From the NCBI GenBank assembly GCA_963575745.1, contig CAUYUJ010003585.1, positions 1 to 64,000 on the forward strand: 64,000 nucleotides of DNA, read 5' to 3'. Below, piece after piece: positions 57,501 to 63,710 of this stretch (position 1 is the stretch's first letter; the number at the start of each line of letters is the position of its first letter). Position numbers and translations under genes: made by a program. Under the pieces are notes generated by a model, which searched no databases, was not told the DNA's origin, and saw only the letters and a list, made by a program, of their open reading frames with translations. Origin of the DNA: Prorocentrum cordatum. Its lineage: Eukaryota; Sar; Dinophyceae; Prorocentrales; Prorocentraceae.

Positions 57501-57748
57501 GGGGCGATCGCACGCAGATTGCCATGATCGGGCAGCACGCCTCGCAGCCACTGATCCCCGTGTTCATGGGCTCGTGTCTGGCCTTCTTTCTCCTGACCCT
57601 GTCGGCAGTTGGGGCTGCCGCCTTGCTGAACGGGCAGAAGATCAGCGAACGAGTAGTCTTTTCAGTGAGCGCTGTTTGCTTCTACGCATTCGCCGCTTGT
57701 GCTCTGAGGGACGCTTTCATCGCCATGCATCAGCATGTCACGATGTAA
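41211..57748 (+). CDS. GDT1: GDT1/TMEM165-family cation/proton antiporter, five exons over 16.5 kb
   Basis: Joining 41211-41270, 41458-41630, 45511-45582, 53804-53858 and 57362-57748 keeps one frame and gives 248 residues, a usual length for the UPF0016/GDT1 family. The family has two homologous three-helix repeats, each with an E-x-G-D-K/R-T/S motif that binds Ca2+ or Mn2+. Here they are E33-L-F-D-K-T38 (Phe for the usual Gly) and E166-W-G-D-R-T171. An acidic loop (about residues 102-140) separates the repeats. Relatives exchange Ca2+/Mn2+ for protons in Golgi, chloroplast or vacuolar membranes; the site here is unknown and no clear targeting peptide is seen. All junctions read AG|G; three donors are GC. 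Intron 4's donor is the least certain: GT at 53885 with an acceptor at 57343 (PyPyPyCAG) also keeps the frame and adds 15 residues. Intron 4 contains the assembly gap. Confidence 0.85.
41458..41630 (+). CDS. GDT1: GDT1-family gene, exon 2 (helices 1-2, first motif)
   Basis: Encodes [20 protein letters not shown], followed by a second hydrophobic helix ([20 protein letters not shown]). ELFDKT is the first family motif. The acceptor is CAACCAG. The donor is GC in CGCGAG|GCTTCT, giving a codon split AG|G that rejoins at 45511. Reading on past 41630 gives [11 protein letters not shown] and no third helix, which supports the splice. Confidence 0.85.
42114..43228 (+). repeat. 1.1-kb polypurine (GGA)n tract in intron 2
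   Basis: Almost pure G/A with GAGGAG, GGAGGGAGG and GAAGCGAGGAGAATAGAGG words. The last recurs at about 42171, 42540, 42688 and 42908, suggesting duplication of about 110-370-bp blocks. Arg/Glu/Gly frames are artefacts. Confidence 0.94.
43229..43819. other. Intron 2 spacer with inverted repeats and a solo FB2 arm
   Basis: 43340-43495 resembles the right arm of the inverted-repeat element near 59.7 kb (GTGAAAACCTCGCGACTGG, CTGGTCCCAGGGAAGGGGTC). 43588-43615 (TGCCAAGCCACCC, CCAACCCGAG) pairs with 43720-43755 (CTCGGGTTGGGTTGGGGTGC). No gene is seen. Confidence 0.65.
43820..44812 (+). repeat. 1.0-kb polypyrimidine (CCT)n tract in intron 2
   Basis: CCTCCT repeat with two similar non-repeat inserts (43931-44045 and 44225-44345). 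Both inserts contain ACACCGAGG, GTGGGGAGCGCCAGGG and CGCAGGAGCAAACCG, so a block has been duplicated. It is complementary to the purine tract 600 bp upstream in the same intron. Confidence 0.93.
45284..45358 (+). repeat. (TG)n/(TTTGTG)n microsatellite in intron 2
   Basis: GTGTTTGTGTGT runs about 150 bp upstream of exon 3. Confidence 0.92.
45511..45582 (+). CDS. GDT1: GDT1-family gene, exon 3 (helix 3)
   Basis: A 72-nt exon encoding [20 protein letters not shown] and MYS, the third helix of the first repeat. The acceptor is CTACTCAG|GCTGC. The donor is GC in TACTCGAG|GCGATAAG. Both flanking codons are split AG|G (Arg). Exon edges on both sides share AGGC-type words. Confidence 0.8.
45590..46640 (+). 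repeat. GAT/GCT trinucleotide tract in intron 3
   Basis: Imperfect GAT with GCT, GGT and AAT, becoming pure GAT at 46490-46606. It begins eight bases after the exon 3 donor. Its long His, Ile and Met frames are artefacts. Confidence 0.95.
46782..48156 (-). CDS. Possible nested gene: Pro/Val/Glu-repeat protein with one membrane helix
   Basis: Read on the minus strand, 48000-47600 encodes about 13 copies of a 14-17-residue repeat close to [14 protein letters not shown]. At about 47590 the repeat continues in another frame ([18 protein letters not shown]) and runs into a hydrophobic helix ([20 protein letters not shown], about 47530-47465). A less repetitive region follows ([20 protein letters not shown]), then Arg/Ala/Gly-rich sequence to a stop at 46782. 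The frame change means a frameshift, a very short intron or a sequence error. No in-frame ATG is seen at the left end, so it may be an internal exon. It lies in intron 3 of the GDT1-family gene, on the other strand. The function is not recognised. The helix and repeat periodicity argue for coding, while the GC-rich composition argues for caution. Confidence 0.4.
48157..48319. other. Short GC-rich spacer
   Basis: On the minus strand CTCAGCAG|ACCGG near 48190 could be an acceptor for the nested frame. Otherwise nothing is recognised. Confidence 0.4.
48320..48895 (+). repeat. Compound (GAT/GCT)n then (GGA)n tract
   Basis: 48325-48780 is GAT mixed with a pure GCT run (48355-48384). 48781-48895 is GGA/GGGAGG. 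Same order and strand as the tracts at 15.8, 54.4 and 58.0 kb. Confidence 0.94.
48896..49163. other. Low-copy spacer with GCGC words; no gene seen
   Basis: 49060-49160 repeats short GGAGAGCGC, CAGCGCCC and ATAGCGCC words. No coding motif was recognised. Confidence 0.5.
49164..49260 (+). repeat. (GGA)n tract
   Basis: GAGGAGGGGGAGG changing to pure GGA. Confidence 0.93.
49261..49645. other. Low-copy GC-rich spacer; no gene seen
   Basis: Short direct repeat CCCAGCATGGG at 49297 and 49311. Otherwise nothing is recognised. Confidence 0.5.
49646..49783. mobile_element. Foldback element FB1, copy 3
   Basis: The left arm ATCCACTGCTCCCTGGCCAG (49650) pairs with CTGGCCAGGGAGCAATGGAT (49759). Inner segments CCGTCCTGAACCCAGGAG and CTGCTGGGTGCAGGATGG also pair. 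A central CCTGGCTTGGCCAGG hairpin marks the middle. Similar in words and fold to 8174-8318 and 8928-9059, 40 kb away. It lies in intron 3. Confidence 0.72.
49897..50785 (+). repeat. Two duplicated blocks each leading into a (CCT)n tract
   Basis: GGGGCCGAGGGG, CTTCGAG, CGTCCCCTCACTGCGCTCGT and CTCCTC occur at about 49943-50010 and again at 50560-50620. Each is followed by C/T-rich sequence (50025-50070; 50635-50785). 50270-50550 is a degenerate CTCCT tract. The block and its pyrimidine tail were duplicated together. Confidence 0.8.
50786..51289. other. Low-copy spacer in intron 3; no gene seen
   Basis: Mixed sequence. Frames are open on both strands but no motif is recognised. Confidence 0.45.
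51290..51500. mobile_element. MITE-like element with about 25-bp terminal inverted repeats
   Basis: The left end CCAGCGAAAAGAGGGTGGTG with CAATA (51290) and the right end TATTG with CACCACCCCCTTTCAGCTGG (ending 51500) are inverted repeats with few mismatches. The word GACCCCG lies just outside both ends (51275; 51499), though eight bases separate it from the left repeat. The interior is AT-richer and repeats TTGCAATA words. Confidence 0.7.
51655..51785 (+). repeat. GA-rich (GGA)n tract
   Basis: GAGGAGGAGG with GACGAC insertions. Glu-rich frame not considered coding. Confidence 0.85.
51911..52140. repeat. Two tandem copies of a strong hairpin (GTAACTCGGGT)
   Basis: Both copies start CCCCGAATCATCAGGGGTAA (51914 and 52030). 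In copy 1, GGGGTAACTCGGGT and GATAACTCGGGTT pair with AACCCGAGTTACC and ACCCGAGTTACCCC across a TTTTTCGGGAATC loop, giving a stem of about 31 bp with one bulge. Copy 2 is diverged. Confidence 0.82.
52141..52194. repeat. Poly-C run and flank
   Basis: About 20 consecutive C residues (52143-52162), then mixed sequence up to the MITE target duplication. Confidence 0.85.
52195..52356. mobile_element. MITE M8, copy 1 (162 bp, 8-bp target duplication)
   Basis: Terminal inverted repeats TTAAGTCGGGCACGCCCCCC (left) and TTAGCTCGGGCGTGTCCCCC (right end, reverse complement). The flanks AGCCAGCG (52187-52194) and AGCCAGTG (52357-52364) agree at 7 of 8 bases. The interior holds TTTTTTGAC words shared with copy 2. 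Eight-base duplications are typical of hAT and P-type transposons. No open frame, so non-autonomous. Confidence 0.82.
52574..52885 (+). repeat. Polypyrimidine (CCT)n tract in intron 3
   Basis: CTCCTC repeat with TCG and TTTTT interruptions. It is complementary to the GGA tracts upstream in the same intron. 52420-52570 just before it resembles a solo FB2 arm (GGGTCCCGGGGAAGGGATCC, CACGTTGTGAAACTTCGCGA). Confidence 0.9.
52886..53512. other. Low-copy spacer in intron 3; no gene seen
   Basis: Mixed sequence. AAGCTGGCCCAGGTT recurs at 53303 and 53391. A short hydrophobic frame ([14 protein letters not shown], about 53394-53436) is open, but no family is recognised. Confidence 0.45.
53513..53643. 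mobile_element. MITE M8, copy 2 (131 bp, perfect 8-bp target duplication)
   Basis: Starts TTTAAGTCGGCCCTGTCC and ends GGGGGACACGCCCGACCTAA, imperfect inverted repeats of the same family as copy 1. ATCTACGA flanks both sides exactly (53505-53512 and 53644-53651). Shared interior words are TTTTTTGACTATT and CTCCGCCTG. It lies 160 bp upstream of the exon 4 acceptor. Confidence 0.87.
53804..53858 (+). CDS. GDT1: GDT1-family gene, exon 4 (acidic loop)
   Basis: Encodes [18 protein letters not shown], the start of the acidic loop between the two repeats. The acceptor is GCGCCGCAG|GGACGC. The preferred donor is GC in GGAG|GCGGCC. The frame stays open to 53884 (AAEERGAL), where CTGCT|GTAACA is an alternative GT donor. 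The 18-bp word GAGGAGCGCGGGGCACTG recurs 53 bp downstream at 53916. Confidence 0.65.
53859..54415. other. Intron 4, low-copy part
   Basis: Contains the direct repeat of GAGGAGCGCGGGGCACTG (53862 and 53916) and a weak FB2-like stretch (53998-54090: GTGGAAAATTCCACCACGGG). (GGAT)n runs at 54359-54393. Confidence 0.55.
54416..54835 (+). repeat. (GGAT)n, (GAT)n then (GGA)n compound tract
   Basis: Pure GAT at 54425-54513, mixed GAT/GCT to 54718, then GGA at 54719-54825. Same order and strand as the other compound tracts. Confidence 0.93.
54838..55100 (+). repeat. CTTGGGGCC-type minisatellite in intron 4
   Basis: About 17 degenerate units of 15-18 bp such as GCCTCTTGGAGACTCTTGGG, CATCTTGGAGCGTCTTGGGG and CCTCCTGGGGGCCTCTTG. 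Same family as at 15.4 and 17.5 kb. Confidence 0.87.
55101..55420. other. Low-copy spacer in intron 4
   Basis: Mixed sequence with no recognised feature. Confidence 0.45.
55421..55560 (+). repeat. Degenerate GCGCCA(G/C)GC minisatellite
   Basis: Repeats of TGCGCCACGCGTGCCAGG, GCGCCACGCGCGCCAGG and TGCGCCAGATGCGCCACG with units of about 9 and 18 bp. Open frames here ([13 protein letters not shown]) reflect the repeat. Confidence 0.7.
55561..56513. other. Low-copy part of intron 4 up to the assembly gap
   Basis: Mixed GC-rich sequence. 55830-56320 has words like those of the FB2 elements (TTTTTTCAGTCCGGCGG, GAAGGGGTCGGGACGCC, GATGGGGAGGTCCCGATTCC), too diverged to delimit. No exon is recognised. 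Confidence 0.45.
56514..56613. other. Assembly gap (100 N)
   Basis: Exactly 100 N, the usual placeholder for a gap of unknown size. It lies in intron 4 of the GDT1-family gene, so the true intron length is unknown. Confidence 1.
56621..56650 (+). repeat. (TG)n microsatellite at the gap edge
   Basis: Short GTGTGT run next to the gap. A longer run may have caused the assembly break. Confidence 0.88.
56715..56850 (+). repeat. TAGCGTCGAT minisatellite
   Basis: About ten degenerate units of 10-12 bp (GCGTCGATGAGC, GAGCGTCGACAA, TTAGCGTCGATC, TAGCGTCGATTAGCGTCGAG). Confidence 0.82.
56851..57361. other. Low-copy end of intron 4
   Basis: Mixed sequence. A CT-rich segment (57250-57355) precedes the exon 5 acceptor. 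No other exon is recognised. Confidence 0.5.
57362..57748 (+). CDS. GDT1: GDT1-family gene, exon 5 (second repeat, stop codon)
   Basis: Encodes the second three-helix repeat. A hydrophilic start ([13 protein letters not shown]) is followed by [20 protein letters not shown], carrying the diagnostic EWGDRT motif. Two further hydrophobic helices ([20 protein letters not shown] and [18 protein letters not shown]) lead to the end at HQHVTM and TAA (57746). The acceptor AG at 57360-57361 follows a CT-rich stretch. This exon alone is sufficient to place the gene in the family. Confidence 0.92.
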   Translation, partial: DMGEEGNAGEIAPTYGAAKGQLKAAQSSQGQTGVILKAFVAVFIAEWGDRTQIAMIGQHASQPLIPVFMGSCLAFFLLTLSAVGAAALLNGQKISERVVFSVSAVCFYAFAACALRDAFIAMHQHVTM

Positions 57749-58005
57749 TTAGCTGCGTGCGTACTTTTGAATGTTGCTGGCATCCTGCCACCCACCATTC
57801 GTGCCTGCCCAACTTCTCGGCCTCGTCCTTGATCCTGCTTTGTTGATGTGGCGACTTGGTCAGTTTTCAATGTGTGCCGTTGCTTCGACCACTCTTAGTT
57901 CGTTGTCCTTGAGGCTTACGCTATTCCATCGACCCCCCAAAAAAGGGTTTCGGGACGATGTCCCGTGGTGCCCTGTTGCCCCAGGAGGGTCAAGTTGAGG
58001 AGGAG
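57749..58005 (+). other. Probable 3' UTR of the GDT1-family gene
   Basis: Non-repetitive sequence after the TAA, with T-rich words. No AATAAA signal is obvious, as is usual in dinoflagellates. It ends at a GAT tract. Confidence 0.5.
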
Positions 58006-58013
58006 GAGGAGGC

Positions 58014-58069
<56 letters not shown>

Positions 58070-58272
58070 CTGATGCTGATGCTGATGATGATGATGATGA
58101 TGATGCTGATGATGATGATGATGATGATAATGATAATGATGATGATGCTGATGCTGATGCTGATGCTGATGATGATGAGGAGGAGGAGGAGGACGAGGAG
58201 GAGGAGGAGGAGGACGGGGAGGAGGAGGAGGAGGAGGAGGAGGAGGAGGAGGAGGAGGAGGAGGAGGTGCAG
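58006..58272 (+). repeat. Compound (GAT)n then (GGA)n tract
   Basis: 58013-58175 is GAT with GCT and AAT; 58176-58270 is GGA. Another example of the fixed GAT-then-GGA order. Confidence 0.94.
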
Positions 58273-58780
58273 GAGTGAAGGAGGCGAGGGGCATAGAGGG
58301 CATGATTCTCGAACGGTCAACTTCTGGGGCGCTCTGGCCAACCAAGGCGAGACGTTTGCACGCAAATCTCGCAGTCAGGTCGCCTCTTGGGGCAACCTGA
58401 GCGGTTGATGGTGCTGTGTCCTCCGCGCGCGTGCCGGAGGCGCTGGGGGATAATTTCGGGTCCATCTTGGGCCTTCTCGGGCCCTCCTGGGTCTATCCAG
58501 GGTCTCCTTTTGGCTCCTCGCTGGGCTTTCTCCTGGCTCTCCCTGCCGCTGCTCGAGCAGCTCCCGGAGACCGAGGCCTGCCTGCGGCATCGGAGGCGGG
58601 AGGGGCTAGGGCTGCCAGGGGAGCCCATCGTTTCCCCACTCGGGCTCTGGCGCACGTGGTCCGAGTCTCTCCGTGCCTCTCTGTGCAGAGGGGCCGTGCG
58701 ACAGGTGTCGTTCACGCCGGGGTCCTCGGTCTTCGGGCGCTGCTCGTGTGATCTGCCGTGGTCTGCGCGGCTTTGCGTTG
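58273..58780. other. Low-copy spacer with a weak CTTGGGCC stretch
   Basis: 58455-58540 carries degenerate ATCTTGGGCCTTCTCGGGCC units of the dispersed minisatellite. The rest is mixed and not recognised. Confidence 0.5.
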
Positions 58781-59200
58781 CCTCTGCATTCTGTGGCACT
58801 GCTTGGCGTTGCCTCGAGCTGAATACTTTCCATCGCACTGCGTTGCACGTGCTGCATTGCTTTTCATCGCTTGCCATTGCGTCGCTCTGCTGGCGTGTTG
58901 TTTGAGGTGCATTGCTTTCCGTTGTCTTGGACTGCGTTGTTCTGCTTTGCATTCTGTTTCCAGCCGTACGTCGCTTTGCCTTGCATTGTTTTGCGATGCT
59001 ACGCGCTGTTCTGCATTGTTTTCCTTGTCTTGCGTTGAACTGTCATCGCTGGTGCCTTGCACCGAATCGCTTCGCACTCGTTGGCCCTGCCTTGCTCCGC
59101 GCTGCTCCGCGCTGCTCTGCACCGCCCTTCACACCCGGCGCGCCCTGCTCGACACTGCGTTGCCCTGCACTGCTTTGCTTTGCTCTGCTTTGCTGACCAC
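58781..59200 (+). repeat. Degenerate TTGC/CTGC minisatellite
   Basis: About 40 degenerate units of 9-11 bp such as TTGCATTGCTTT, CTGCGTTGC and CTCTGCTTTGC. A similar stretch is at 63470-63590. Confidence 0.8.
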
Positions 59201-59374
59201 ACCTCGCACCTGGGGAAACCAGACGGTATCAATACCGCTACTCCTCGGACCTCTCCCGCGGTGCGTCCTGACCAGGCTGTCGTGGCGAATCCGGCGGTGG
59301 CAGCGAGGCCTCCGAGGAGGCCCGAAAGGGGGAAAACGGGCGAAGGGTAGAGGTATGGGTACCTTTTCTTCCTC

Positions 59375-59865
59375 TGAGCTCCCCCTCCCAGACATGCGAC
59401 GTCCTGATGTTTTCGATACGGGGTCTCTGGAACTCCCGACCCTTTCCCCGGGACCGGCTTTTCATCCTGAGTTGTTTTTTGACGACCCCGAGGCCCAGCG
59501 AGGGCCCCCCGAGGCCGAACAATGGTGAAACACCGCCCGCCCTCGGTTTTTTTTACGACGCGAGCATGTCTGGGTTCCTTCTCTGAACTGCCCCCGGCGA
59601 TGCCTGATCCACTGTTGTTTTTTTTGGTGTGTGGATATTCCGTCGTGCAGCAGACCCAGACCCCCTCGCGTTGTGAAAAAGTCACGACGGGAGGCTTTTT
59701 GCCATTTTCGGCCCCCCGGGGCCCTCACTGGGCCACGTTGCCGTCAAAAAACGAGTCAGGGCGAAAAACTGGTCCCGGGGAAAGGGTCGGGACTTCCAGG
59801 GACCCCGTATCGAACAAATTAGGAAGTCGCATGTTTGGGTTTCCGTCGTGCAGCAGAGGTGGCAC
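59375..59865. mobile_element. Inverted-repeat element FB2 (about 0.49 kb)
   Basis: The left arm (59375-59575: ACATGCGACGTCCTGATG, TTCGATACGGGGTCTCTGG, CGACCCTTTCCCCGGGACC, GACGCGAGCATGTCTGGG) is matched in reverse complement by 59650-59865 (CCCAGACCCCCTCGCG, GGTCCCGGGGAAAGGGTCGG, CCAGGGACCCCGTATCGAA, AAGTCGCATGTTTGG). About 75 bp lie between the arms. Single arms occur near 43.4 and 52.5 kb. No transposase is seen. Confidence 0.8.
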
Positions 59866-60464
59866 GACGACAGAGCGACGGTGGAGGGAAGCAATTCGTG
59901 GACACTCCCCCTCGCCCCCAAACTCCGATTGTGCACCCGCGGGGTGCAACACAGTCAGTCCACCGCCACCCTTGATCCTGAGGGGGGGGGGGGCATTGGC
60001 CGTAGGAGCGGGCGCCCCGCGCCCGCCGCGTGCGCCGGCGGAGGGTGGCGGACTTGTGGTCAGTGGGCGCCCGCGTGCCCGCCCCGTGCCCGCCCCGTGC
60101 GCCGGACGGCGTTGGCACAGCGTTCGCAGCGCAGGCGGCACCGCGCAGACGACACCACGCAGCCTGCACCCCTAAGTCGCTGCGCCGTGCGTTCCGACGC
60201 GTCCCCCGCGCGGCCGCCCTCGACCTTGTCCCTCTCTTGCATGCCGGCCAATTCGCCATTCGGTTGCCCCGAATTGCCACACGCTGGAGCGGACCGCCTC
60301 TGCCTCGCCGCCGCCGACGGATAAAAATTGCTCCGACACGCAAACTGTCGTCTTGGGGAGGGCGCTTCGGTCACCATCGCCAGCGCCGCCTTGGGCGCGG
60401 CGGGTTTGCCGTGGGGTTTGCCGTCGTGGTGGCTTCGACTGCTGGGGCGCGGGGTGCAGGGTTT
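59866..60464. other. Low-copy GC-rich spacer; no gene seen
   Basis: Contains a G run at 59981 and CCGTGCCCGCCCCGTGC repeats at 60075-60100. No coding motif was recognised on either strand. Confidence 0.45.
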
Positions 60465-60540
60465 GCACCGCATGGATTGCACTACGTGGGTTGAGCCACA
60501 TAGCTCGCACCATATGCATTGCACGAGTTACGTTGCTTCG
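60465..60540 (+). repeat. 14-bp minisatellite, isolated array
   Basis: GGTTTGCACCGCA, TGGATTGCACTACG, TGGGTTGAGCCACA and TAGCTCGCACCATA keep the 14-bp phase of the arrays at 33.6-40.35 kb, 20 kb away. Confidence 0.8.
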
Positions 60541-60860
60541 AAAGAGCGCGTTCTGTGGGCGCTTGGAAGGGGGGTTTGGAACCGGACCCCCTACCCCCTC
60601 TTGGATTGAAGGGGGCGGGGTTTCGACCCCCCACCCCGCCCTCCCGTGCCGGACGGGGGAGGGTTCGAACCCCCCCGCCCCACCCCTCCCCCTCCCTCCT
60701 CTCCTACTTCTCATCTCTCCCTCTCCTCGGGCCGGCGCCGGCGTCGGCGGCGGCTGGCATCGGCGGCGGGGGAGGTCGATGAAGACGACGACTTCCTTTT
60801 CTGGGCCGGCGCCGGCGCCTGCGGCGGCTGGCGGCGGCGGCGGGGTTTTGGGTCAAAGTC
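60541..60860. other. GC-rich spacer; no gene seen
   Basis: C runs, CT-rich sequence (60655-60725) and two GGCCGGCGCCGGCG blocks (60729, 60804). The words TTTGGAACC and GCCGGCGCCGGC recur right of the G/T tract at 63336 and 63290. Confidence 0.5.
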
Positions 60861-60965
60861 CTAATGGATGCCTCTTGGGGTCTCGTCGGAGGGCTTTCGG
60901 GGGCTTCTGAAAGGCATTTGTGAAGCCTCCTGGGCGCCTCTTGGGCGTCTCTTGGTGCCTCTCTG
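60861..60965 (+). repeat. CTTGGG minisatellite, left flank of the G/T tract
   Basis: ATGGATGCCTCTTGGGGTCT, CGTCGGAGGG, CTCCTGGGCGCCTCTTGGGC. The start is repeated on the other side of the G/T tract at 63097. Confidence 0.8.
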
Positions 60966-63066
60966 AAGTGATTGTGGTGGTGGGCTGGCGGTGGTGGTGG
61001 TGGTGGCAGGTTGTGGTGGCAGGTTGTGGTGGTTGTGGTGGTGGCAGGCTGTGGTGGTTGTGGTGGTGGTTGTGGTGGCAGGTTGTGGTGGCAGGTTGTG
61101 GTGGTGGCGGTGGTTGTGGTGGCAGGTTGTGGCGGTGGTGGTTGTGGTGGCGGTGGTGGTGGTGGTGTGGTGGTTTTTGGTGGTGGTGGTGGTTGTGGTT
61201 GTGGTGGTGGTGGTGGGTTGTGTTGGTGGGTTGTGGTGGTGGTGGTGGCGGTGGTGGTGGTTGTGGTGGTGGTGGTGTGATGGTTTATTGTGGTGGTGGT
61301 TGTTGTGGTCGTGGGTGGTGGTGGTGATGGATCGGTGTGAAGCTGGTGGTTGGATGTAGCTATGGTGGGAGGGCTGGAGGTGGTGGTGTGGTGGTGGGAG
61401 TGGTGGTTGTCGTGGTGGTGTTTGTTGGTAGTGGTGTGGTGGGTTGTGGTGGTGGTGGTGGCGGTGGTGGTGGTTGTGGTGCTGCTGCTGGTGGTGGTTT
61501 GTTGTGGTGGTGGTGATGGTTGTGGTGGTGGCTGGTGGTGGTGGTGAAAGTGGTATGAAGGTTTGTGGTGGCGGTGGTTGTGGTGTGGTGGTTTGTGGTG
61601 GTGGTGGCGGTTGTGGTCGTGGTGGGTTGTTGTGGTGGTTTGTGGTGGTTTGTGGTGGTGGTGGTGGTTTCTGGTGGTATGGTGGTTTGTGTTGGTGGTG
61701 GTTGTGGTGGGTTGTGGAGGTGGTGGTGGTGGTGGTGGTGGTGGTGGCGGTGGTGGTGGTGGTGTGGTTTGGTTTGTGGTTGTGTTGGAGGTAGTGTTGT
61801 AGGTGGTGAGTGGTGGTTGGGCGGTGGTGGCGGAGGTGGTGGTAGGTAGGTGGTGTGTGGGTGTGGTGGTTGCAGTGTGGTTTGTCGGTTTGTGGTGGTG
61901 GTGTGTGGTGGTGTGTGGTTGTGGTGGTGGTTAGGTGAGGAGTGGGTGGTGTTGGGTTGTGGTGGTTGTAGTGGTGGTGGTGGTTGTGGCGATGGTGGTA
62001 GCGGAGTGGTGGATTGTGGTGGTGGTAGTGGTGGTGGGTTGTTGTGGTTGTGATGGGTTGTTGTGGTGGTGGTGGTGAGGAAGTGGTCGTGGTGGGTTGT
62101 GGTGGTGGTAGGTGGTAGGTTGTGGTGGGATGTTGGTGGTCGTGGTTGTGGCGGTGGTGCTTGTGGTGGCGTGGTTGTTTGTGGTTGTTCTAGTGGTTCT
62201 GGTGGTGGGCTGTTGTGTCGATGGTGGTGGTGATGTTGCTGGTGGTGGTGCTGGTGGTGCTGGTGGTTTGTTGTGGTGGTGGTTTGTGGCGGTGGTGGTG
62301 GTGGCGGTGGGTTGTGGTGGTGGTGGTTGGCGGTGGTGGTGGTGGTGGTGGTGGTGGTTGTGGTGGTTGTGGTGGTGGTGTTGATGGTTTGTGGTGGTGG
62401 TGGTGGTGGTGCTGGTTGTGTAGTGGTTTGTGATGGTTGTAGTGGTGGTGTGGTGGTTTGTGGTCGTGGTAGTGGTGGTGGGTTGTTGTGATGGTGGTGG
62501 TGGTGGGTTTTTGTGGTGGTGGTGGTGGCTGTGGTGGTGGTGGTTGTGTGGTGGTTGGTGGTGGTGTTGGTGGTGGGTTGTCGTGGTGGTGATGGTGGTG
62601 GTAGTGTTGGTGGCGGCGGTGGTGGTCGTGGCGTCCTGGTCTGTGGTGGTGATGGTGGTTGGCTGTGTTTTTGGTTGTGGTGGTGGTGCTTCTGGTGGTG
62701 GTGCTAGTGGTGGTGGTGGCGGTTGTGGTGGTGGTTGTGGTGGTGGTGGTTTGTGGTGGTGTGGTGGTCTGTGGTGGTGGTGGTGGGTTGCGGTGGTTGT
62801 GGTGGTGGTGGCGGTGGTGGTGGTGATGGTGGTGTGGTGGTTTGTGGTTTGTGGTGGTGGTGGTGGTGGTGGTTGTGGTGGGTTGAGATGGGTTGTGGTG
62901 GTTGGTGGTGGTGGTGGCGTTTGTGGTGGTGGTGGTGTACTGGTTTGTGGTGATTGTGGTGGTTGTGGTGGTGGTGGGTTGTGGTGGTTTTGGTGGTGGT
63001 GGTGGCGGTGGCGGTGGTGGTGGTGGTGGTGTGGTGGTTTGTAGTGGTTGTGGTAGTGGTGTGGCC
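60966..63066 (+). repeat. 2.1-kb (GGT)n/(GTT)n tract
   Basis: The top strand is almost only G and T (GTGGTGGTGGTTGTGGTGGC words), with occasional A or C. Open frames rich in Val, Trp, Cys and Gly in all plus frames are artefacts. Confidence 0.96.
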
Positions 63067-63195
63067 TTCGGGTCTTCCCGCCACCGTGTTTTATAACGGA
63101 TGCCTCTTGAGGTCTCGTCAGGGGGGGTCCCGGGGGCGTCTGGGGAGCGTTTGTGAAGCTTCCTTGACCTTCCTAAGGGCCTTCAGGTGGCTTTT
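63067..63195 (+). repeat. CTTGGG minisatellite, right flank of the G/T tract
   Basis: ACGGATGCCTCTTGAGGTCT with CGTCAGGGGG and TTTGTGAAGCTTCCTTG match the left flank (60861-60965), so the tract sits between direct repeats of about 100 bp. Confidence 0.75.
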
Positions 63196-63470
63196 TGGTG
63201 GCGAGGGCTCGATCTGGCGATTTGTGTTTTCCCTGTGTGGCCTCTGGGCCCTCTCTGGTCATCGTCGCTGCGTCCCCGCCGCCAGCGCCAGCGCCGGCGC
63301 CGGCGCCAGCGCTGGCGCGGGGGGGGGGGAGGCGGTTTGGAACCCCCCACACCCCCCTGGCCGGGGAGGGAGGGGGCTTTTGGGGAGGGGGGAGGGGAGT
63401 CCCCCTGGTTCACACATTGCACTGCGTCGAAAGCACCCACAGCTTGCACCACCATAGCGTGCGCCACTGG
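63196..63470. other. GC-rich spacer; no gene seen
   Basis: A GCGCCAGCGCCGGCGCC block (63286-63320), G and C runs, and short 14-bp-minisatellite-like words (TTGCACTGCGTCGA, GCTTGCACCACCATA) at 63415-63460. Confidence 0.5.
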
Positions 63471-63592
63471 CAATGATGCTTTTCATCATTATGCTCGGCT
63501 TTGTTCTGCATTGCGTTGCTTTCAATTGCATTTCTTGCTCTGCATTTCTTTGCGTGGCCTTCCATTTCGCTGGATTGCCTTGGAGAACTAAC
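63471..63592 (+). repeat. Degenerate TTGC minisatellite
   Basis: CTGCATTGCGTTGCTTTC, TTGCTCTGCATTTC and similar units, like 58781-59200. Confidence 0.7.
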
Positions 63593-63710
63593 CGAGTGCC
63601 CCCGAGATTAATGCCACAGGGAGGATAAAGTTCGGGGTTGCGGGGGGATTATACATGTTGCCTACCGGAGGCTAGCATGTGGGAGGAGAAAGAGATGATG
63701 TTAAGAGGAC
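63593..63710. other. Short spacer; nothing recognised
   Basis: Mixed sequence between two minisatellites. Confidence 0.4.

Noticed and set aside
60920-63044. Gly/Val/Trp/Cys-rich frames resembling glycine-rich proteins
   Set aside because: All three plus frames are open because the strand is nearly only G and T. No signal peptide or defined repeat stands apart from the DNA repeat.
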